A DNA stretch of 64,000 nucleotides, taken from contig NZ_JAJTWT010000004.1 in assembly GCF_021353235.1 (NCBI RefSeq), positions 372,001-436,000 of the forward strand, in the 5' to 3' direction. The notes below the pieces were generated by a model, which searched no databases, was not told the DNA's origin, and was given only the letters and a program-made list of their open reading frames with translations. Below are positions 59,116 through 64,000 of this stretch, one piece after another (the stretch's first letter is position 1; each line of letters opens with the position of its first letter). Source of the DNA: Pelomonas caseinilytica. Its GTDB lineage: Bacteria > Pseudomonadota > Gammaproteobacteria > Burkholderiales > Burkholderiaceae_C. A program made the position numbers and the translations under genes.

Positions 59116-60144
59116 ATGCCCGATCTGGTCACGCGCCGCCCGGAAGGCCTTTACTGCGACGCCGGAGGCTTCTACATCGATCCCTGGTTGCCGGTGGACC
59201 GGGCCGTCGTCACGCACGCCCATGCCGACCACTGCCGGCCGGGCCATGGCGCCTATCTCGCCCAGCGCGACGCCCTCGGCCTGATGCGTTCGCGCCTGGG
59301 TGACGACGCGACCCTCGAAGGCCTGGCCTATGGCGAGCCCCGCCGCATCGGCGACGTGACGCTGAGCCTGCATCCCGCCGGCCACGTCCTCGGTTCCGCG
59401 CAGGTCCGCATCGAGCATCGCGGCGAGGTCTGGGTCGTGTCGGGTGATTACTTCGTCAGTGGGGCCGGCGACGTCAACACCACCTGCGCGCCCTTCGAAC
59501 CGGTGCGCTGCGACTGCTTCGTCACCGAAAGTACCTTCGGCCTGCCCATCTACCGCTGGGCGCCTCAGCAGGAGGTGCTGGCCGAAATGCGCGCGTGGTG
59601 GGCGGCGTGCGCGGCCGAGGGCCGGCATGCGCTGCTGATGGGTTACAGCCTCGGCAAGGCGCAGCGACTGCTCGCCGGGCTGGCCACGGCCGATGCGCCG
59701 GGCCCGGTGCTCGTGCACGCCGCCGTCGCGCGCCTGAACGCAGCCTATCGAGACGCCGGCGTCGCCCTGCCCGCGGCCGAGACGGTCACGCCAGAGACCT
59801 CGTTCAAGGCGCTGCGCGGCGCCCTCGTCATCGCGCCGCCGGCGGTTCAGGACAGCCGCTGGGCGCGCGCCCTGGGCCCGCATGGCGACGCCTTCGCCAG
59901 CGGCTGGATGCGCCTGCGCGGCGCGCGGCGGCGGCGCAGCGTCGATCGCGGCTTCGTCTTCAGCGACCACGCCGACTGGCCGGGCCTGCTGTCGGCCATC
60001 CGCGCCACCGGCACCGAGCGGGTCATCGTCACGCACGGCGACGAAGGCGCCCTGGTGCGCTATCTGAGCGAACTCGGCCTGCGCGCCGAGGCCTTCGCGA
60101 CCGAGTACGGCGACGAGGCGCAGGCCGGCGAGGGCGAGGCATGA
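59116..60144 (+). CDS. Ligase-associated DNA exonuclease (metallo-beta-lactamase/beta-CASP type)
   Basis: 342 residues. The metallo-beta-lactamase motif VVTHAHADHCRPGHG binds the catalytic metals; HPAGHVLGSAQV, VSGDYFV and VFSDHADWPGLL complete the fold, and CFVTESTFGLPIYRW is the beta-CASP marker. Family members sit beside an ATP-dependent ligase and a Lhr-type helicase, as here, and are thought to process DNA ends for repair. ATG 59116 preferred over GTG 59110. Overlaps the ligase start by 4 bp. Confidence 0.93.
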   Translation: MPDLVTRRPEGLYCDAGGFYIDPWLPVDRAVVTHAHADHCRPGHGAYLAQRDALGLMRSRLGDDATLEGLAYGEPRRIGDVTLSLHPAGHVLGSAQVRIEHRGEVWVVSGDYFVSGAGDVNTTCAPFEPVRCDCFVTESTFGLPIYRWAPQQEVLAEMRAWWAACAAEGRHALLMGYSLGKAQRLLAGLATADAPGPVLVHAAVARLNAAYRDAGVALPAAETVTPETSFKALRGALVIAPPAVQDSRWARALGPHGDAFASGWMRLRGARRRRSVDRGFVFSDHADWPGLLSAIRATGTERVIVTHGDEGALVRYLSELGLRAEAFATEYGDEAQAGEGEA

Positions 60145-61784
60145 AGCGCTTCGTCGCCCTCTACCTCGCGCTGGACGCCAGCACCTCCACGCTCGCCAAG
60201 GTCGCAGCCCTCAAGCGCTACCTCGCCCAGGCGCCCGCTCGCGACGCGGCCTGGGCCGTCTACCTGCTGGCCGGCGGCACGCCAAGGCGGGCCGTGCCCA
60301 CCAACGAACTGCGCGCCCTGGCCTGCGAGGCGGCCGGCCTGCCGGAGTGGCTGTTCGAGGCGGGCTACGCTGCCACGGGCGACCTCGCCGAGGCCATCGC
60401 CTACGTGCTGCCCGACCCGGCAGACCGGCTGGACGAGCCGCTGGCGGACTGGATGCAGGGGCGCATCCTGCCGCTGCGCGCCCTGGACGCTGCCGCCCGG
60501 CGCGAGGCGGTGCTGGCCGCCTGGAACGGCCTGTCTGCGGACGAGCGCTTCATGTTCGTCAAGCTCGTCGGCGGCGGCTTTCGCGTTGGCGTCAGCAAGC
60601 TGCTGGTGCAGCGGGCGCTGGCCGAATGGTCGGGCGCGGATGCCGCCGGCATCGCCCAGCGCATGATGGGCTACACGGACATCGACACGCCGCCGACGGC
60701 CGAGCGCTTCCTGGCCCTGCTGCGGGAGCCTGAGGACGGCGCACGCGGCGGCCAGCCCTACCCTTTCTTCCTGGCGCATCCGCTGCCGGGCGACCCGGCT
60801 GAACTCGGCGCCAGGAGCGACTGGCTGGCCGAGTGGAAGTACGACGGCATCCGCGCCCAGGTCGTCAAGCGTGGCGGGCAGGTGTGGATCTGGTCGCGCG
60901 GCGAGGAACTCGTCACCGAGCGCTTCCCTGAAGTGCTGGCGGAGGCCGCCACCTGGCCCGATGGCACGGTGGTGGATGGAGAACTGCTGGCCTGGCTGCC
61001 GGGCGAAGCCGGTCCCGCACCCTTCGCCCTGCTGCAAAAGCGCATCGGCCGAACCAAGCTGTCCAAGGCCATCTTGGCCGAGGCACCGGTTCGGCTGTTG
61101 GCCTACGACCTGCTCGAAAGCGAAGGCGTGGACCGTCGGCACGAGCCGATGCACCTGCGGCGCGCGCGGCTGGAGGCCCTGGGCATCACGACCTCGCCGC
61201 TGGTGGAGGCCGCCGACTGGCCCGGCCTCGCGACGGCGCGCGAGGGCTCGCGCGAGCGGCGCGTCGAGGGGCTGATGCTCAAGCACCGCGACTCGCCCTA
61301 TGGGATCGGTCGCACGGGCAGCGCTTGGTGGAAGTGGAAGATCGCGCCGCTGAGCGTGGACGCCGTGCTGATCTACGCCCAGGCCGGCCACGGCCGCCGC
61401 GCCAGCCTCTACACCGACTACAGCTTCGCGGTGTGGAGCCGGTCGCCGCGCGATGCCGCCGAGGCGCAGGCGGCGCTCGACGGCAGCGTCAGCGCCCTGG
61501 CGCTGGTGCCCTTCGCCAAGGCCTATTCGGGGCTGACCGACGAGGAGATCAAGCGCGTGGACCGGGTGGTGCGGCAGACGACGGTGGAGAAGTTCGGGCC
61601 GGTACGGCGGGTCCGGCCGACGCTGGTGTTCGAGCTGGGCTTCGAGGGCATCCAGGCGAGCACGCGGCACAAGAGCGGCATCGCGGTGAGGTTTCCGCGG
61701 ATGCTGAGGATCCGGGAGGACAAGCCTTTGCATGAGGCGGATACGCTGGATTCGTTGAGGGCGTTGATGGAGGTGGTGGGGTGA
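60141..61784 (+). CDS. ATP-dependent DNA ligase
   Basis: 547 residues. An N-terminal helical DNA-binding domain (ASTSTLAKVAALKRYLAQAP...FMFVKLVGGGFRVGVSKLLVQRAL) precedes the nucleotidyl-transferase core. Active-site Lys is in WLAEWKYDGIRAQ (motif I), with WSRGEEL (motif III), DGELLAW (IIIa), EGLMLKH (IV) and WWKWK (V). The OB domain follows, ending RFPRMLRIREDK. It belongs to the ligase-exonuclease-helicase set, a repair system distinct from Ku/LigD. The helicase gene is now separated from it by a 550-bp repeat element. Confidence 0.94.
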   Translation: MKRFVALYLALDASTSTLAKVAALKRYLAQAPARDAAWAVYLLAGGTPRRAVPTNELRALACEAAGLPEWLFEAGYAATGDLAEAIAYVLPDPADRLDEPLADWMQGRILPLRALDAAARREAVLAAWNGLSADERFMFVKLVGGGFRVGVSKLLVQRALAEWSGADAAGIAQRMMGYTDIDTPPTAERFLALLREPEDGARGGQPYPFFLAHPLPGDPAELGARSDWLAEWKYDGIRAQVVKRGGQVWIWSRGEELVTERFPEVLAEAATWPDGTVVDGELLAWLPGEAGPAPFALLQKRIGRTKLSKAILAEAPVRLLAYDLLESEGVDRRHEPMHLRRARLEALGITTSPLVEAADWPGLATAREGSRERRVEGLMLKHRDSPYGIGRTGSAWWKWKIAPLSVDAVLIYAQAGHGRRASLYTDYSFAVWSRSPRDAAEAQAALDGSVSALALVPFAKAYSGLTDEEIKRVDRVVRQTTVEKFGPVRRVRPTLVFELGFEGIQASTRHKSGIAVRFPRMLRIREDKPLHEADTLDSLRALMEVVG

Positions 61785-61851
61785 GGGGGGCGCGCTGACG
61801 ATGGTTGTTTTTGCTTTGAGCCTTTCGGCTCGGTGCGCTGTGTTGTTGGGC

Positions 61852-62400
61852 GCTCTTGCATGGAGCCTTTCGACTCGGTGCACCGAGCCGGGAGTCCGCC
61901 CCGGCGGGCGGGTAACTTTTCTCTGTCGCGCCAGAAGAAAGTCACCAAAAGAGAGGCGCCCTCAATCCGGTGCCCTGACGCGCTTAGAGCTCGGACCGTC
62001 CCAGAAGCGACCCGCTTCGCTCTCGCCGCTGTCCCTATCCAGAGCCCGAGCCATCGGACCTTCGCGCCGGTTAACGCCGGCTGCACGCCGGGCTCACCAA
62101 TGAAGCCACCACATGCCCCGACGCGCCGCCCGAGCGGCGCTTGTATTCCTACTCGTGAGCACGGCGTGCAGCCGCGCGTTAGGCGGGCTGGCGGTGGATG
62201 GATGGGGCTCGGGATAGGGACAGCAGCGAGAGCGAAGCGGTTCGCCTGGGGGCGCTTCTTGGCGTTCAACACATCAGGGCCCTCGATTTATGGCGCCTCT
62301 TCTTTGGTGACTTTCTTCTGGCGCGACAGAAGAAAGTTACCCGCCCTCGCGGGGCGGATTCCCGCGGCGGTGCAGAGAGTCGCAAAGGCTAGATGCAAAA
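61852..62400. repeat. Long inverted-repeat intergenic element, copy 2
   Basis: About 550 bp that is one near-full-length imperfect inverted repeat. The outer arms match over ~90 bp (61871-61960 with 62293-62382). Both contain GGGTAACTTT, TCTGTCGCGCCAGAAGAAAG and TCACC, and each arm holds its own hairpin ACTTTCTTCTG...CAGAAGAAAGT. Inner blocks also pair, e.g. GCTTCGCTCTCGC-GCTGTCCCTATCC (~62010) with its complement (~62215), and CGGCTGCACGCC-G (~62079) with GGCGTGCAGCCG (~62164). The left end (GACTCGGTGCACCG-GCCGGGA-TCCGCCCCGGC) matches that of the element at 34.37 kb. No gene inside. Confidence 0.8.
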
Positions 62401-62422
62401 GCAACCTCAAAAGGCCCGCGGC

Positions 62423-64000
62423 ATGAAGACCGCCACCACCACCGCCTGGCTCAACGCCAAAGGCTGGAAAGCCTTCCCCTTCCAGCGCTCCGTCTGGAAG
62501 GCAATGAGCCAGGGCCGATCGGGCCTGCTGCACGCCACCACCGGCGCTGGCAAGACCCTCGCCGTCTGGCTCGGCGCGCTGCAGGCCTTCGCTGACGCCG
62601 AGGCTCCGCTGACCGTGCTCTGGGTGACCCCCATGCGAGCCCTCAGCCATGACACCCTGCTCGCCCTGCAGGACGCCGCCTCCGCCCTCGCGCCCCACTG
62701 GACGCTGGCCGCCCGCACCGGCGACACCACCTCCACCGAGCGCGCCGCGCAGCAGCGCCGCTGGCCGACCGCCCTCGTCACGACGCCCGAGTCGCTGAGC
62801 CTCATGCTGTCGCGCGCCGACGCGCCGGACATCCTGAGCCGGGTGCGCCTCGTCGTCGTCGACGAATGGCACGAGCTGCTGGGCACCAAGCGCGGCGTGC
62901 AGGCGCAGCTGGCCCTGGCCCGGCTGCGGCGCTGGAACCGCGGGCTCATGACCTGGGGCCTGTCCGCCACGCTGGCCAACCTGGACGAGGCCCGGGACAC
63001 GCTCGCGCCCCAGGCCGTGATCGTGCGCGGCGCGCAGGACAAGAAGATCGCCATCGAGACCCTGCTGCCCGCGCGCATCGAGCGCTTCGCCTGGGGCGGC
63101 CACATGGGGCTGACCATGCTGCCGGCCGTCGTCGAGCTGATCGACTCGGCCGCCAGCAGCCTCGTCTTCACCAACACCCGCTCGCAGAGCGAGCGCTGGT
63201 TCCAGGCCCTGCTCGACGCGCGGCCCGACTGGGCCGGCGCCATCGCCCTGCACCACGGCTCCATCGACGCCGAACTGCGCCGCTGGGTGGAGGCGGCGAT
63301 GAAGTCGGGTCAGCTCAAATGCGTCGTCTGCACCGCCAGCCTCGACCTGGGCGTGGATTTCCTGCCGGTGGACCAGGTGCTGCAGATCGGCTCGGCCAAG
63401 GGCGTGGCCCGGCTGCTGCAGCGGGCCGGCCGCAGCGGCCATGCGCCGGGGCGCCGGTCCAGGGTCACCATGGTGCCCACGCACAGCCTGGAGATCGTCG
63501 AGGCCTCGGCGCTGCGCGCCGCCGTGCAGGCCGGCCGCATCGAGCCGCGTCGGCCGCCCGTGGCGCCGCTGGACGTGCTGGTGCAGCACCTCGTGACGGT
63601 GGCGCTGGGCGGCGGCTTCCGGCCCGACGAACTGCTGGCCGAGGTGCGCACCGCGCCGTCCTACCGCATGCTCACCGACGAGGCCTGGCAATGGGCCCTG
63701 GCCTTCGTGCGCCACGGCGGCGAGAGCCTGCGCGCCTACCCGGACTTCCAGCGCGTCGTGCCCGACGACGACGGCGTCTGGCGCGTGCCCGACGTGCGGC
63801 TCGCGCGGCGCCACCGCAGCAACATCGGCACCATCGTGTCGGACGCCGTCATGAGCGTGCAATTCCTCACCGGCGGGCGCATCGCGACGGTGGAGGAAAA
63901 CTTCATCGCAAGGCTCAAGCCGGGTGACGTCTTCCTGCTCGGCGGGCGGGCGCTGGAGCTGGTGCGCACCGAAGGCCTGACGGCCTATGTGCGCGTCGCC
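62423..64000 (+). CDS. Ligase-associated Lhr-like DEAD/DEAH helicase, C-terminus beyond window
   Basis: First 526 codons; runs off the right edge. Superfamily 2 helicase: Q-like motif [11 protein letters not shown], Walker [13 protein letters not shown], motif Ia [14 protein letters not shown] box [11 protein letters not shown], motif [11 protein letters not shown], motif [13 protein letters not shown], motif [13 protein letters not shown]. It is the third member of the exonuclease-ligase-helicase set. An in-frame ATG at 62393 lies in the end of the repeat element, so 62423 ([10 protein letters not shown]) is preferred; the element insertion probably supplied the new upstream sequence. Confidence 0.93.
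   Translation, partial: MKTATTTAWLNAKGWKAFPFQRSVWKAMSQGRSGLLHATTGAGKTLAVWLGALQAFADAEAPLTVLWVTPMRALSHDTLLALQDAASALAPHWTLAARTGDTTSTERAAQQRRWPTALVTTPESLSLMLSRADAPDILSRVRLVVVDEWHELLGTKRGVQAQLALARLRRWNRGLMTWGLSATLANLDEARDTLAPQAVIVRGAQDKKIAIETLLPARIERFAWGGHMGLTMLPAVVELIDSAASSLVFTNTRSQSERWFQALLDARPDWAGAIALHHGSIDAELRRWVEAAMKSGQLKCVVCTASLDLGVDFLPVDQVLQIGSAKGVARLLQRAGRSGHAPGRRSRVTMVPTHSLEIVEASALRAAVQAGRIEPRRPPVAPLDVLVQHLVTVALGGGFRPDELLAEVRTAPSYRMLTDEAWQWALAFVRHGGESLRAYPDFQRVVPDDDGVWRVPDVRLARRHRSNIGTIVSDAVMSVQFLTGGRIATVEENFIARLKPGDVFLLGGRALELVRTEGLTAYVRVA

Overview
The window is 64 kb of high-GC, densely packed chromosomal DNA with overlapping operons, frequent ATGA and TGATG stop-start overlaps and some GTG starts. 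Gene content points to a Gram-negative betaproteobacterium of the order Burkholderiales (Rubrivivax/Leptothrix/Roseateles-like). The evidence is PEP-CTERM proteins with an EpsA-type LuxR regulator, a simplified type II secretion operon, a CadR/PbrR regulator beside a Zn/Cd/Pb ATPase, and the ligase-associated exonuclease-ligase-helicase repair set. The genus is an inference; no rRNA is present.

Layout. (1) 1-10.7 kb: a subtilisin-like S8 protease running off the left edge, divergent from a ten-gene type II secretion operon (gspG, F, E, PilN/PilO/PilP-like inner-membrane genes, a lipoprotein secretin, three more pseudopilin-like genes). (2) 10.8-14.6 kb: epsA, a methyl-accepting chemotaxis protein and an unknown gene. 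(3) 14.9-18.5 kb: two PEP-CTERM surface proteins flanking a secreted PstS-like protein, each gene followed by a GC-rich hairpin. (4) 18.6-38.6 kb: a two-partner secretion pair (TpsB, and a 3,974-residue TpsA with a long proline-rich linker), followed by a DUF2341-ExbB fusion, two ExbD, a TonB, a porin and a coiled-coil periplasmic protein. I read this as one export/energisation locus and regard it as the most interesting system here. (5) 38.6-51.9 kb: signalling genes: receiver, HD-GYP, solute-binding protein, histidine kinase, OmpR-type regulator, hybrid kinase, GGDEF-EAL protein and an FNR-family regulator, with two FNR-type boxes. (6) 52.2-56.8 kb: metal resistance (CDF exporter, P-type ATPase, CadR-type regulator with a 19-bp-spacer promoter). 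(7) 56.9-58.9 kb: a small decayed island between imperfect direct repeats at the 3' end of the initiator tRNA-fMet gene, carrying a VapC-type toxin module and a serine-recombinase relic. (8) 59.1-64 kb: ligase-associated DNA exonuclease, ATP-dependent DNA ligase and Lhr-like helicase (running off the right edge).

Two related long, non-coding, hairpin-rich elements (34.37-35.1 kb and 61.85-62.4 kb) share an end sequence. Each sits just after a stop codon inside what would otherwise be a tight operon (exbD-exbD and ligase-helicase). No CRISPR array, rRNA operon or complete insertion sequence was seen.
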